A DNA stretch of 64,000 nt from Streptomyces scopuliridis RB72 (GCF_000718095.1 NZ_JOEI01000013.1:124001-188000), one strand, 5' to 3'. Positions 50,024 through 59,452 are shown, numbered from the stretch's first letter. Made by a program: numbers and translations. Notes: generated from the letters alone by a model not told the origin.

Positions 50024-51202
50024 ATGCGCGTGGTCAGACGGAGATCTTTGCTGTTTGCTTCGTCGGCGGCCGGGCTCGCGGTGGGGGGTGCTGCCGTCTA
50101 TGGCGTGCGGGCCGGTGCCGAGAGTGGTGCTGCCGGTGACGGGAGCCGGGGCGGAGGTCCGGGGGGACGGATGCCGGTGCAGTTGCGGGGGGTGCGGCCG
50201 GAGGGGCGGGTGGTGATGGTCGCGCTCGATCGCGGGGCTCGCGGGGGTGAATCCCGGGCAATCCTGCGGGAGTTGGTTTCCGGCTTGCGGGCTGTGGAAC
50301 GGGCCGGGGTAACCGTCGGGGTGGGGCTGGCGGTGGGGGCCTTCGGGGCTGCCGCGAACCGTCCGCGTCAGTTGGTCGAGATGCCCGTGTTCGTCGGGGG
50401 TTTGCTGGATCCGGCGCGGTCGCACGGTGATGTGCTCGTGCAGGTGGCGGGGGACCGGGCCGTCGATGTGCGGGCGGCGGTCGAGGGGTTGTTGCCCGCT
50501 GTTCCGGGGTGGCGGGAGCGGTGGCGGATCGAGGGGTTCCGGGCTGAGAACCGGGAAGAGGGTGGCCGGGGGCTGGCCCGTAATCCCTTCCATTTCACTG
50601 AGGGGTTCGGGAATCCGGCCGGTGACGGGGAGACCGCGGACCGCGCCCTCGTACGGGCTGGTCAGGGTGAGCCGGAGTGGGCTGTGGGCGGGAGTTATCA
50701 GGTCGTACGGATCATCCGGTTCGCGACCGAGCTGTGGGACAAGGACTCCGTGTCCGAGCAGGAGCGGATCATCGGGCGTCGTCGTGACGGGCGGTGGCTG
50801 GACGGGGCGCCCGCGGGTGAGGAGCCGAATTTCGCGGCCGATCCCAAGGGCCGGCTCACCCCGCTCGACTCGCATGTACGGCTTGCCGCGCCCGACCGCC
50901 GTGATCCGCCGCCGCTCGTACGGCGCAGTTACAGCTATGACCGGGGCGATGGTGACACGGGGCTGGTCTTCTCGTGCTTTCAGCGCGATCTGGCGAAGGG
51001 GTTCGAGGCCGTGCAGAAGCGGCTGGAGGGTGAGGCCATGGCCAAGTATCTGCTGACCACCGGCGGCGGCTACTACTTCGTCCCGCCCCCGGGCGACCAC
51101 TGGATCGACGCACTCCTCCAGGGGTCCAGCGGGCCGGTCGGGGTGGTAGCTACTGCCCGACCGGGCCGCAGACGAATTCGTTCCTCGTGGTCCAGAAGCT
51201 GA
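50024..51202 (+). CDS. DyP-type peroxidase-like protein with altered distal motif
   Basis: 392 residues, ATG after GGGGGGAGA. The Tat-type signal is VVRRRSLLFASSAAGLAVGG. The overall plan follows EfeB: LRGVRPEGRVVMVALDRG, LWDKDSVSEQERIIG, SHVRLAAPD with the proximal His, RRSYSYDRG, and KYLLTTGGGYYFVPPPGD. Where EfeB has LFGFKDGTSN, this protein has FHFTEGFGNP, so the distal Asp of GxxDG is Glu and the first Gly is His. Activity is therefore uncertain. Codons favour G endings (GGG, GTG), unlike neighbours. The 3' end overlaps the convergent M50 gene by 53 nt. Confidence 0.8.
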   Translation: MRVVRRRSLLFASSAAGLAVGGAAVYGVRAGAESGAAGDGSRGGGPGGRMPVQLRGVRPEGRVVMVALDRGARGGESRAILRELVSGLRAVERAGVTVGVGLAVGAFGAAANRPRQLVEMPVFVGGLLDPARSHGDVLVQVAGDRAVDVRAAVEGLLPAVPGWRERWRIEGFRAENREEGGRGLARNPFHFTEGFGNPAGDGETADRALVRAGQGEPEWAVGGSYQVVRIIRFATELWDKDSVSEQERIIGRRRDGRWLDGAPAGEEPNFAADPKGRLTPLDSHVRLAAPDRRDPPPLVRRSYSYDRGDGDTGLVFSCFQRDLAKGFEAVQKRLEGEAMAKYLLTTGGGYYFVPPPGDHWIDALLQGSSGPVGVVATARPGRRRIRSSWSRS

Positions 51203-51959
51203 AGAGATCGCGTCCGCAGTAGCTGTCCAGCTCCGAGACACCCAGCCCGCGCAGGATCGTGTGGATCAGGTCGAAGAAGGCCGCGTTCACCTCGGGGATG
51301 AAGAAGAGCAGGACGAAGACGGCGAGCAGTCCGTACGGGGCGAACGGCTCCACCTGGCGGCGGAACTTGTACGAGAGCCAGGGCTCGACCACCCCGTAGC
51401 CGTCGAGGCCCGGGACCGGCAGGAAGTTGAGGATCGCCGCGGTGATCTGGAGCAGGGCGAGGAAGCCCAGGGCGTAGCGGAAGCCCGTCGGGACGCCGGA
51501 GAGGGCGTTGAGCCAGAAGGGGGCCGTGCAGACGAGGGCGAACAGTACGTTCGTCAGCGGGCCGGCCGCGGAGATCAGGCTGTGCCGCCAGCGGCCCTGG
51601 ATGCGGTGGCGCTCGATGAAGACCGCGCCGCCGGGCAGACCGATACCGCCCAGGATCACAAAGATCACCGGCAGCACGATGGACAGCAGCGCGTGCGTGT
51701 ACTTGAGGGGGTTGAGCGTCAGATAGCCCTTCGCTCCGATCGAGATGTCCCCGCTGTGCAGCGCGGTACGGGCGTGCGCGTACTCGTGCAGGCAGAGCGA
51801 GACGATCCAGGCGCCGGTGACGAACAGGAAGACGGCGATCCGGATGTTCGCCGCGAAGTCCGTCCACACGGCCCAGCCCGAGACCGCCGTGACAGCGGCG
51901 ATCCCCAGGAAGACCGGGGAGATCCGCCGGTCGCTGCGGCGGGAGGAGGCGGTGGTCAT
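51150..51959 (-). CDS. Site-2 protease family (M50) membrane metalloprotease
   Basis: 269 residues, start MTTASSRRSDRRISPVFLGI. Six hydrophobic segments. The zinc motif HEYAHA (HExxH) lies in helix 2 and the second motif LNFLPVPGLDGYGV (NxxPxPxLDG) supplies the Asp. No PDZ domain is present. Such compact M50 proteases cut membrane-bound proteins such as anti-sigma factors; the substrate here is unknown. Confidence 0.88.
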   Translation of the reverse strand: MTTASSRRSDRRISPVFLGIAAVTAVSGWAVWTDFAANIRIAVFLFVTGAWIVSLCLHEYAHARTALHSGDISIGAKGYLTLNPLKYTHALLSIVLPVIFVILGGIGLPGGAVFIERHRIQGRWRHSLISAAGPLTNVLFALVCTAPFWLNALSGVPTGFRYALGFLALLQITAAILNFLPVPGLDGYGVVEPWLSYKFRRQVEPFAPYGLLAVFVLLFFIPEVNAAFFDLIHTILRGLGVSELDSYCGRDLFSFWTTRNEFVCGPVGQ

Positions 51960-52087
51960 GGATGGGTCTCCTCGGGGGCGCGGGACGGCGGTCGGCGTCG
52001 CCCGACCGTACAGCGGGCAGAGCGGAAACGTCCGGCCACGCCGATAACGTCTGGCCAACGGGTCCCGGTTCCGGGGAGGCTCGTCGT

Positions 52088-52615
52088 ATGGCGATGTGGA
52101 AGATCATGTACGACAGCTGGCAGATGGAGTGCTGCGGCCAGCCCTTCTCTGTCGGCGACGAGGTGTCCTGGCCGCTGCTGATGCTGCCCTCGTCCGCCCG
52201 CGACGCCCGGACCTGGCAGGACTGCCTCACCACGCTGGAGGCGCCGGACGGCACGGCCGGGGACGGTACGACCCTCGTCCGGGGGCCCGGACTCGTCGCG
52301 GTCTGGACCGGGGACGACCCCGTCGGGAAGGGCGCCGAGCTGAGCGGATATCTCTCGGTGGAGCGGCACGGCGGGACGATCCCAGGCGTTTCGCTCAGCG
52401 TCGGTACGGTCCGCTCCCTCCACGTCGTCACCCAGGGGTACGCCGTGGACCGCGCCGGGTCAGGGGCGTACGAGGCGGTGCCGGACGAGCGGTGGCTGAG
52501 CCCGGTCGACACCTGCCCCAAGTGGTTCTCCACGCTCGCCCAGCCGCCCGCACCCCGGCGAGAGGGCTACCGGCGCGACGCGACCGGCGTGCTGGTCGGA
52601 CTCGCGACAGAGTAA
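52088..52615 (+). CDS. DUF6578-like hypothetical protein
   Basis: 175 residues, ATG after GGGGAGG. MAMWKIMYDSWQMECCGQPF followed by SVGDEVSWPLLMLP matches a Streptomyces family with a conserved WQMECCG motif (DUF6578, from memory). Residues 95-120 (TIPGVSLSVGTVRSLHVVTQ) are beta-rich. No membrane segment. It directly precedes the AfsR-like regulator, 42 nt apart. Confidence 0.75.
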   Translation: MAMWKIMYDSWQMECCGQPFSVGDEVSWPLLMLPSSARDARTWQDCLTTLEAPDGTAGDGTTLVRGPGLVAVWTGDDPVGKGAELSGYLSVERHGGTIPGVSLSVGTVRSLHVVTQGYAVDRAGSGAYEAVPDERWLSPVDTCPKWFSTLAQPPAPRREGYRRDATGVLVGLATE

Positions 52616-52657
52616 ATAGGGTCGGCCTTCCAGGCGGCGTTCACGGACAATGGGCGG

Positions 52658-55600
52658 ATGCGCTACCGGCTCCTCGGCACCACACGGGCACTGCACGACG
52701 ACGGCACCCCCGTCGCCCTCGGCGGTGCGCGGCTGCGTGCGCTGCTGACGGTGCTCGCCCTGCGGCCCGGCCGTACGGTGCCGGTCGCCCAACTCGTCGA
52801 CGAGGTCTGGGACGGTGATCCGCCCGCCGACGCGGTGGGCGCGCTCCAGGCGCTGGTCGGGCGGCTGCGGCGGGCGCTCGGGCCCGCGGCCGTCTCGTCC
52901 GTGGAGGGCGGCTACCTGCTCCGCGCCGACGAGGAGGACATCGATCTCCACCGCTTCGGCCGGCTCGCCGGGGAGGGCGCGCGGGCTCTGGCGGACGGTG
53001 ACGCGACCAAGGCGGCGAGCCTTCTCGACGAGGCACTGGCGCTCTGGCGCGGTCCCGCGCTGGCCGACCTCCCCGACCGTACGACCGAGGCGGCCCGCTG
53101 GGAGACCCGCCGGCTGGAGGCCCGCAGGGCGCGGCTCACGGCCGCGCTCGCCCTCGGCCGCGCCGAGGACGCGCTGCCCGAACTGGCCGCGCTCTGCGGT
53201 GAGTTCCCGCTCGACGAGCCGCTCCAGGCGCTCCGTATCCGCGCCCTGCGCGATGCGGCACGCCCGGCCGAGGCTCTGGCCGCGTACGACCGGGTGCGCC
53301 GCGCGCTGGCGGCCCGGCTCGGCACCGACCCGGGCCCGGAACTGCGCTCCCTGCACGAGGAGTTGCTCCGGGGCGCCGACGGGTCCGGCGGGATCGATGG
53401 GACCTCCGCGTCCGACGGGCGGGCCGGGGGCGGCGGGCGGTCCGGCCGTACGACGGCCACGTCCCCCGCCCGTACCCACCCGCCGGTCCGGGCCCCGCGC
53501 CCCGCCGCACCGCCCGGCAACCTCCGCGCACGGCTGACCAGCTTCGTGGGGCGCGAAGGCGATATCGAAGCCATCCGCGGCGATCTGGGCCGCGCCAGGC
53601 TCGTCACCCTGCTCGGCCCCGGCGGAGCGGGAAAGACCCGGCTCTCGCAGGAGGCCGCCGAGCTGATGGCCGAGGGGTGGCCCGACGGCGTATGGCTCGC
53701 CGAACTGGCCCCCGTGAACGATCCGGAGACCGTGCCCGAGGCCGTACTGACCTCGCTCGGAGCGCGGGAGACCGTACTGCGGGGCGCCGGGGCCGAGGAG
53801 CTGCGGGCCGCCGACCGGCACGCCGGTGAGCCGCTCATGCGGCTGGCCGAGCACTGCGCGCGCCGGCGCATGCTGCTGCTCCTCGACAACTGCGAGCATG
53901 TAATCGGGGCCGCTGCCGCCCTTGCCGAGGAACTGCTCGCCCGCTGTCCGGAGTTGACCATCCTGGCGACCAGTCGTGAGCCGTTGGGGGTGCCGGGGGA
54001 GTGGGTGCGGCCGGTGGAGCCGTTGCCGCCGGATCCGGCGCATCAGCTGTTCGCGGAGCGTGCGCGGGCGGTGCGGCCGGGGTTCGACGCCGCGGGGGAT
54101 ATGGAGGCGGTGGCGGAGATCTGCCGTCGGCTGGATGGTCTGCCGCTGGCGATCGAGCTGGCGGCGGCGCGGTTGCGGATGCTGACTCCGCGTCAGATCG
54201 CGGATCGTCTCGATGACCGTTTCCGGCTGCTGACCAGCGGGAGCCGGACGGTCCTGCCGCGCCAGCAGACGCTGCGCGCGGTTGTCGACTGGTCCTGGGA
54301 CCTGCTCGACGCGTCCGAACGCGCCGTACTGCGGCGGCTGTCGGTCTTCGCGGGCGGCTGTGGACTGACGGCCGCCGAGTCGGTCTGCGCGGATGAGCCG
54401 GCCGGACCGGACGGCCCGGGTGGCCCGCACGCCCCGCACGCCCCGCACGCCCCGCACGCCCCGCGCGGCACGTACGCCCCGGACGCCCCGCGCGGCACGT
54501 ACGCCCCGGCCGCCCCGCACCGCGTCGCGTCCCCGGACGTCGCCCGGCTGCTCGGCTCGCTCATCGACAAGTCGCTCGTCGTCGCCGCCCCCGCGCCGGA
54601 CGGCGACATGCGCTACCGGCTGCTGGAAACCGTCGCGGAGTACGCCGCCGAGCGGCTCGACCAGGCCGGTGACCGGGCCGCCGCCGAGCGCCGCCATCTC
54701 GTGTACTACCGGGAGCTGGCCCGTACCACCGACCCCGTACTGCGCGGGCCCGGCCAGCACGCCGCGATCGCCCGCTTCCAGCTGGAGTACGAGAATCTGC
54801 GCACCGCGCTGCGCCGCGCCGTCGCCGCCCACGACGAGCAGGAGGCGCTCTGTCTCGTACTCTCCCTCGGCTGGCTCTGGCAGATGCTCGATCTGCGCGC
54901 CGACGCCCGTCACTGGGCGGGGGCCGCCGCGGGTCTGGGACCCGACCCGTTCGCCCCGCCCGTGGAGCCGGCTCCCGCCATCTCGCAGCGGTGCACGGAC
55001 ACGCCACCGCCCATGGCCCCCGAAGTGCTCCAGGAGGCCCGGCGCCAGGTGCGGCTGATCGGGATCGTCAGCATGAATCACGAAGCGGAGGACTGGACCA
55101 CACCCGAGCGGCACGCGTGGCTGCGCGAGGTCGCCGGTGCCTACCGCCCCGGGCTTCCGCAGACCTGCCGGTTCCCCGGCACGCTGTGGATCTTCGCGTA
55201 CATGCTCACCGGGGATTCGGACGGGCTGAAACGGGTCGTGGACGAGACCGTACGGGCCTGCGAAAGGCTCGGTTACGAGTGGGAGCTGGCCGGCGCGCTG
55301 CACGCACGGGCCAATATCTACTCGAACCGCGGCAACTGGTCCGGGGGCGCGAGCCGGGACGCCGACCGCAGCCTGGAGATCTTTCAGCGGCTCGGCGACA
55401 CCTGGGGCGCGGTCGAGGCGCTGTCCGCACGGGGCGAGGCCAGGGAAGGGGCCGGGGAGTACGGTCTCGCGGCCGATGACTACCGGGCCGCGATCGCCCA
55501 CGCCGAGGGGCTCGGCGCGCAGAGCCAGGTCGCGCTGTTGCGCTCCCGGCTGGCGGCGACCATGTTCGAGACCGGCCAGGGCGAGGAGGGCGAGCGCATC

Positions 55601-56170
55601 CTCCGTGAGGTGCTGGCCGAGGGGCAGGACACCTGGCACGAGGCGCGGCCCGCGGCCCGGCTCTTTCTCGCGCTGTGGCTGGGCCATACCGGACGCGGGG
55701 ACGAGGCGCGTGAACAGCTCAACATGCTGCTCGATGTGTTCCGTTCCGAGACGCTGGCCATCTTCGGGGGTTTCGTCCAGGGCGTCTTCGCCTGGCTGGA
55801 CTGCTCGGACGGCCGTTACGCCACGGCGCTGGACGCGTCCCGCATGGCCCTGGAGGCGGCGCTGTCGCCGCTCTCGCTCATGGTCGCCCCCGAGATGGTC
55901 GCGGTCCATCTGACGACGGTCGCCTGGGCGCTGGGCGGTCTGGCCGCCGAAACGGGCGACCGGGAGCGTGGACGGGACGCGGCCCGGCTGATCGGCGCGT
56001 ACGAGGCGCTGGCGCCCGCCGGGCATTACCCCACGTTCACGGAGCGGCATATCGAGAAGAGCGCGCGCGAGACCGCGGCGGCCTTGCTCGGCGACACCGC
56101 GTTCGAGCAGGCCCGCGCCGAGGGCGGCGGCCTCACGCTGGAGGAGGCCACCGCCCTCGCCGGACGCTGA
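52658..56170 (+). CDS. AfsR/SARP-family regulator (BTAD + NB-ARC + TPR)
   Basis: 1170 residues. Residues 1-90 are an OmpR-type winged helix (VALGGARLRALLTVLALRPG) and 95-245 a bacterial transcriptional activation domain (ALALWRGPALADLPD; LQALRIRALRDAARPAEALA). A disordered linker follows. The STAND ATPase has Walker A LLGPGGAGKTRLSQ at about 318, Walker B MLLLLDNCEH at about 403 and GLPLAIELAAARL at about 493. A linker at 590-622 is a PHAPHAP/RGTYAP repeat. TPR-like helices fill the C-terminal 450 residues. It probably activates secondary-metabolite or development genes. Codons in 53940-54260 shift to G/T endings. Confidence 0.92.
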   Translation: MRYRLLGTTRALHDDGTPVALGGARLRALLTVLALRPGRTVPVAQLVDEVWDGDPPADAVGALQALVGRLRRALGPAAVSSVEGGYLLRADEEDIDLHRFGRLAGEGARALADGDATKAASLLDEALALWRGPALADLPDRTTEAARWETRRLEARRARLTAALALGRAEDALPELAALCGEFPLDEPLQALRIRALRDAARPAEALAAYDRVRRALAARLGTDPGPELRSLHEELLRGADGSGGIDGTSASDGRAGGGGRSGRTTATSPARTHPPVRAPRPAAPPGNLRARLTSFVGREGDIEAIRGDLGRARLVTLLGPGGAGKTRLSQEAAELMAEGWPDGVWLAELAPVNDPETVPEAVLTSLGARETVLRGAGAEELRAADRHAGEPLMRLAEHCARRRMLLLLDNCEHVIGAAAALAEELLARCPELTILATSREPLGVPGEWVRPVEPLPPDPAHQLFAERARAVRPGFDAAGDMEAVAEICRRLDGLPLAIELAAARLRMLTPRQIADRLDDRFRLLTSGSRTVLPRQQTLRAVVDWSWDLLDASERAVLRRLSVFAGGCGLTAAESVCADEPAGPDGPGGPHAPHAPHAPHAPRGTYAPDAPRGTYAPAAPHRVASPDVARLLGSLIDKSLVVAAPAPDGDMRYRLLETVAEYAAERLDQAGDRAAAERRHLVYYRELARTTDPVLRGPGQHAAIARFQLEYENLRTALRRAVAAHDEQEALCLVLSLGWLWQMLDLRADARHWAGAAAGLGPDPFAPPVEPAPAISQRCTDTPPPMAPEVLQEARRQVRLIGIVSMNHEAEDWTTPERHAWLREVAGAYRPGLPQTCRFPGTLWIFAYMLTGDSDGLKRVVDETVRACERLGYEWELAGALHARANIYSNRGNWSGGASRDADRSLEIFQRLGDTWGAVEALSARGEAREGAGEYGLAADDYRAAIAHAEGLGAQSQVALLRSRLAATMFETGQGEEGERILREVLAEGQDTWHEARPAARLFLALWLGHTGRGDEAREQLNMLLDVFRSETLAIFGGFVQGVFAWLDCSDGRYATALDASRMALEAALSPLSLMVAPEMVAVHLTTVAWALGGLAAETGDRERGRDAARLIGAYEALAPAGHYPTFTERHIEKSARETAAALLGDTAFEQARAEGGGLTLEEATALAGR

Positions 56171-56177
56171 ATCCGCC

Positions 56178-56321
56178 GGATTCCGGACCAGCTGGATTCC
56201 GGACCAGCTGGATTCCGGACCCGCTGGATCCCGGACCCGCTGGATCCCGGACCCGCTGGATCCCGGACCCGCTGGATTCCGGACTCGCTGGATTCCGGAC
56301 TCGCTGGATCCCGGCTTCGGA
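56178..56321. repeat. Nine 16-bp tandem repeats between convergent genes
   Basis: Units GGATTCCGGACCAGCT (2), GGATTCCGGACCCGCT (1), GGATCCCGGACCCGCT (3), GGATTCCGGACTCGCT (2) and a partial final unit run in one register. It fills the gap between the AfsR-like gene and the DrrB-like permease, and adjacent copies can pair. Confidence 0.97.
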
Positions 56322-56324
56322 ACG

Positions 56325-57182
56325 TCAGGACTTCTTGCGGAACTTGGCCACCGCGAGCGGCGCCGTCACCAGCGTGATCGCCGCCGCCCACCCCAGCGTC
56401 ATCCACATCGAGTGCGCGACAGCACCGCCGTTTATCAGACTCCGCGCCGCGTCCGCGAGATTGGACAGCGGATTGTAGTCAGTGAACGCCTGGAGCCAGC
56501 CGGGCATCGTGGACGGCGGGGCGAAGATCGACGAGCCGAACTGCAGGGGCATCAGTACGAGCATCGCCACCCCCTGGACGGCCTGCGCCGTCTTCATCGT
56601 GAGCCCGAGCAGTATGAAGATCCACATCAGCGAAGCGCCGAACACCAGGGACAGACCGACGGCGCCGAGCAGATCGAGCACCGACGTCTTGATCTCCATG
56701 CCGAGCAGGAAACCCATGCCGAGCAGAATGGCGGTGGCGACCAGCATCCGGCCGATCTCGACGACGATCTTGGCGATCAGCACCGAGGAACGGGCGATCG
56801 GCATCGTACGGAACCGGTCCATGACGCCCTTGCGGAAGTCGTCGTTCACGCCCGTGCCGACGGCCATCGCGATGTTCATGCCCATCATCGCCATCAGACC
56901 AGGGATCACATAGTTCACATACTCCTCACGGCTGCCGCCGAGGCTCGCGCCCACGGAGCCGCCGAAGACGTACACGAACAGCAGCGTGAAGATGATCGGC
57001 ATCAGCAGGACGTCGAACATCGACTCCGGGTCCTGCTTGATCTGGAGGGCGTTGCGGCGCACCAGCGCGCCGATGTGCCGCAGATTGGCGCGCAGTCCGA
57101 TCCGGCCCTCGTCGGCGGCGGTGACGGGCGACGGCGCGGGTGCCTTCTCGGGCGCGGACGTGGGCAGTGTGGTCGTGCTCAT
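56325..57182 (-). CDS. ABC-2 permease, DrrB family
   Basis: 285 residues. A cytoplasmic N-terminus (RNALQIKQDPESMFDVLLMP) leads into six membrane helices. VNYVIPGLMAMMGMNIAMAV and the central NDDFRKGVMDRFRTMPIARS are the typical ABC-2/DrrB block. With the ATPase gene, which it overlaps by 4 nt, it forms an exporter of the daunorubicin-resistance type; substrate unknown. Confidence 0.92.
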   Translation of the reverse strand: MSTTTLPTSAPEKAPAPSPVTAADEGRIGLRANLRHIGALVRRNALQIKQDPESMFDVLLMPIIFTLLFVYVFGGSVGASLGGSREEYVNYVIPGLMAMMGMNIAMAVGTGVNDDFRKGVMDRFRTMPIARSSVLIAKIVVEIGRMLVATAILLGMGFLLGMEIKTSVLDLLGAVGLSLVFGASLMWIFILLGLTMKTAQAVQGVAMLVLMPLQFGSSIFAPPSTMPGWLQAFTDYNPLSNLADAARSLINGGAVAHSMWMTLGWAAAITLVTAPLAVAKFRKKS

Positions 57183-58207
57183 GCCGCGACCTCCTCGGGT
57201 GTGGTGTCGGACACGGAGGCCGTCTTCTGGCCGGTGATGGCCAGGAACACTTCGTCCAGGCTCGGGAGATGGGTGCCGATATGGGCGATCCCGAAGCCGC
57301 GCTCGCCCAGCAGGCCGACGACCGCGGTCAGTTGCTCATCGCTCAGGATCGGTACGTACAGCAGACCCTCGTCCGGGACCGCCTGCGTGCCGGCCAGGCC
57401 GTCGAGCCCGGTCTCGGCGATCGCCCGCGCCATCGCCGGGAGCTGCGCGGAATCCGTGGGCCGGATCTGGAGCGTACGGCCGCCGACCTTCGCCTTCAGC
57501 TCGTCCACCTTGCCGTTGGCGATGACCCGGCCGCGGTCGATGACCGTCAGCTCGCTGGCCAGCTGCTCGGCCTCTTCCATGTACTGGGTGGTGAGCAGGA
57601 CGGTGGCCCCCTCCGCGACCATCCGCTGCACCTCGTCCCAGACCTCGTTGCGGGTACGGGGGTCGAGCCCGGTGGTCGGTTCGTCCAGATACAGCACCGA
57701 CGGCTGGCCGATCATCGACGCGGCCAGGTCGAGCCGGCGCCGCATACCGCCGGAGTACTGCATCGCGGGCTTCTTCGCCGCCTCGGTGAGGGAGAAGCGT
57801 TCCAGCAGTTCGTCGGCGCGGCGGCGGGCGTCCTTGCGGGACAGATCGAGCAGCCGGCCGATCATGTACAGGTTCTCCCAGCCGGAGAGCTTCTCGTCGA
57901 CCGAGGCGTACTGGCCGGTGAGACCGATCCTGCGGCGCAGCTGGCGCGGCTGGCGCAGTACGTCGTACCCGGCGACCATCGCGGTCCCCGCGTCCGGCTG
58001 GACGAGCGTGGAGAGAATACGGACGAGCGTTGTCTTGCCGGCGCCATTGGGCCCGAGCACACCGAGGACGGTGCCCTCGCGCACATCGAGGTCCACTCCG
58101 TCGAGAGCCCGGGTGCCCTGTGGTCCGCCGTAGTGCTTGACCAGCCCCCGTACCTCGACGGCGTTGCCCGTGCGGCTGCCGTTGGGGTTCTTGTCGATTC
58201 GCGTCAT
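57179..58207 (-). CDS. ABC exporter ATP-binding protein, DrrA family
   Basis: 342 residues from ATG 58207. Walker A is LGPNGAGKTTLVRIL, signature YSGGMRRRLDLAASM, Walker B/D-loop LYLDEPTTGLDPRTR, H-loop LTTQYMEEAEQLA. The C-terminal 110 residues form the DrrA-type regulatory domain. The ATGA overlap couples it to the permease. The 200 nt upstream contain several GACAG/CTGTC repeats and the panB terminator, so a regulator may bind there. Confidence 0.93.
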   Translation of the reverse strand: MTRIDKNPNGSRTGNAVEVRGLVKHYGGPQGTRALDGVDLDVREGTVLGVLGPNGAGKTTLVRILSTLVQPDAGTAMVAGYDVLRQPRQLRRRIGLTGQYASVDEKLSGWENLYMIGRLLDLSRKDARRRADELLERFSLTEAAKKPAMQYSGGMRRRLDLAASMIGQPSVLYLDEPTTGLDPRTRNEVWDEVQRMVAEGATVLLTTQYMEEAEQLASELTVIDRGRVIANGKVDELKAKVGGRTLQIRPTDSAQLPAMARAIAETGLDGLAGTQAVPDEGLLYVPILSDEQLTAVVGLLGERGFGIAHIGTHLPSLDEVFLAITGQKTASVSDTTPEEVAA

Positions 58208-58297
58208 GACACCAGTGGACCAGCCGCCACCGACAATCCACCGACAAGCCGCCGACAGGCCGCTGTCGAGAGGCTGTCGGGCAGTCGCCGGACAGCC

Positions 58298-58333
58298 GAC
58301 AGCCCGCCGACGGGGGAAGATCGGCGGGCTGTC
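58298..58333 (-). terminator. Terminator of panB
   Basis: GACAGCCCGCCGA and TCGGCGGGCTGTC form a perfect 13-bp stem with a 10-nt loop, beyond the panB stop. Confidence 0.78.
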
Positions 58334-58412
58334 GTCCGTGCGGGCAGTGGCTTCTGGGGCGCCCTCGGGAGGCGCGCGGCCGGACAAGGACCCGGCGGGT
58401 CCCGGATCAGGC

Positions 58413-59294
58413 CTAGTGGAACGTGTGCTCCTCCTGAGGGAACGTTCCTCCAATGACCTCGTCCGCAAACTCCCTCGCCGCGTCCCCCAGCGTCTGCCGG
58501 AGGTTCGCGTACTGCTTCGTGAAGCGCGGCACCTTCCCTCCGGTCAGCCCGACCATGTCCGTATAGACGAGGACCTGCGCGTCCGTCTCCGGCCCGGCGC
58601 CGATCCCGATGGTCGGGATGTGCAGGATGCGCGTGACTTCGGCGGCCAGCTCGACGGGGACCAGTTCGAGCACGACCGCGAACGCCCCGGCGTCCTGCAC
58701 CGCCTTGGCGTCGCGGAGCAGCTGCTGCGCGGCCTCCTCGCCACGGCCCTGCACCCGGTAGCCGAGGGTGTTGACGGACTGCGGGGTGAGCCCGATGTGT
58801 CCCATCACCGGGATGCCGGCCTGTACCAGCAGTCCGATCTGGGTGTGCGAGCGCTCGCCGCCCTCCAGCTTGACCGCGCCCACGCCCGCGTCCTTCACCA
58901 GCCGCGTGGCGCTGCGCAGGGCCTGGACCGGCCCTTCCTGGTACGAGCCGAACGGCAGGTCGCCGACGATCAGCGCCCGCTTCGTGCCCCGTACGACGGC
59001 CGCGGCGAGCATCGTCATCTCGTCCAGCGTGACGGGCACGGTCGTCTCGTACCCCAGATGGCAGTTGCCCATCGAGTCACCGACGAGCATGACCGGGATA
59101 CCCGCCTCGTCGAACACGGAGGCCGTCATCGCGTCATAAGCGGTGAGCATGGGCCACTTCTCGCCGCGCTCCTTGGCGGCGGCGATGTCGTGGACGGTGA
59201 CGCGCCGCGAACTCTTGCCGCCGTACAGGGCCTTGGAGGCGGCTTCGGGGCGTCCCGCGGGCGGCTTCTGAGCAGCCTCGGTCTGAACAGTCAT
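58413..59294 (-). CDS. panB: 3-methyl-2-oxobutanoate hydroxymethyltransferase
   Basis: About 293 residues. Key blocks are [35 protein letters not shown] with a metal Asp, [44 protein letters not shown], and [15 protein letters not shown] with the catalytic Glu. It adds a one-carbon unit from methylene-tetrahydrofolate to ketoisovalerate, the first step of pantothenate and CoA synthesis. The start is ATG 59294 or, seven codons upstream, ATG 59315. No panC or panD gene is adjacent. Confidence 0.94.
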   Translation of the reverse strand: MTVQTEAAQKPPAGRPEAASKALYGGKSSRRVTVHDIAAAKERGEKWPMLTAYDAMTASVFDEAGIPVMLVGDSMGNCHLGYETTVPVTLDEMTMLAAAVVRGTKRALIVGDLPFGSYQEGPVQALRSATRLVKDAGVGAVKLEGGERSHTQIGLLVQAGIPVMGHIGLTPQSVNTLGYRVQGRGEEAAQQLLRDAKAVQDAGAFAVVLELVPVELAAEVTRILHIPTIGIGAGPETDAQVLVYTDMVGLTGGKVPRFTKQYANLRQTLGDAAREFADEVIGGTFPQEEHTFH

Positions 59295-59409
59295 GGCCAA
59301 AGGCCCTTTCGTCATCTCGGGGCACCCTGACGGTGTCCCCGGACCGGTTCCATGGTGGCATCCCGGGACCGGTCACGGGAAGTGGGGACCCGTGCGTAAA
59401 GACTTTCCA

Positions 59410-59428
59410 ATACGAGACGGTCTCGTAT
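59410..59428. promoter_or_regulatory. 19-bp palindromic operator of a TetR-type repressor
   Basis: ATACGAGACGGTCTCGTAT is a perfect 9+1+9 palindrome spanning the expected -35 position of the exporter promoter. The adjacent TetR gene at 61222 is the obvious candidate to bind it. Confidence 0.8.
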
Positions 59429-59439
59429 CGAAACGGGTC

Positions 59440-59445
59440 TAGTGT
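59440..59445 (+). promoter_or_regulatory. -10 element of a likely leaderless promoter
   Basis: TAGTGT is followed by 7 nt (GTACGCC) and the ATG of the DHA2 exporter. The operator upstream would overlap the -35 region, giving direct repression. Confidence 0.6.
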
Positions 59446-59452
59446 GTACGCC

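Noticed and set aside
52460..56050. Very long minus-strand open frame (nearly 1200 codons) opposite the AfsR-like gene
   Set aside because: It is a G/C-bias shadow: low-complexity Arg/Gly/Pro-rich translation, no domains, and complete overlap with a well-supported regulator.
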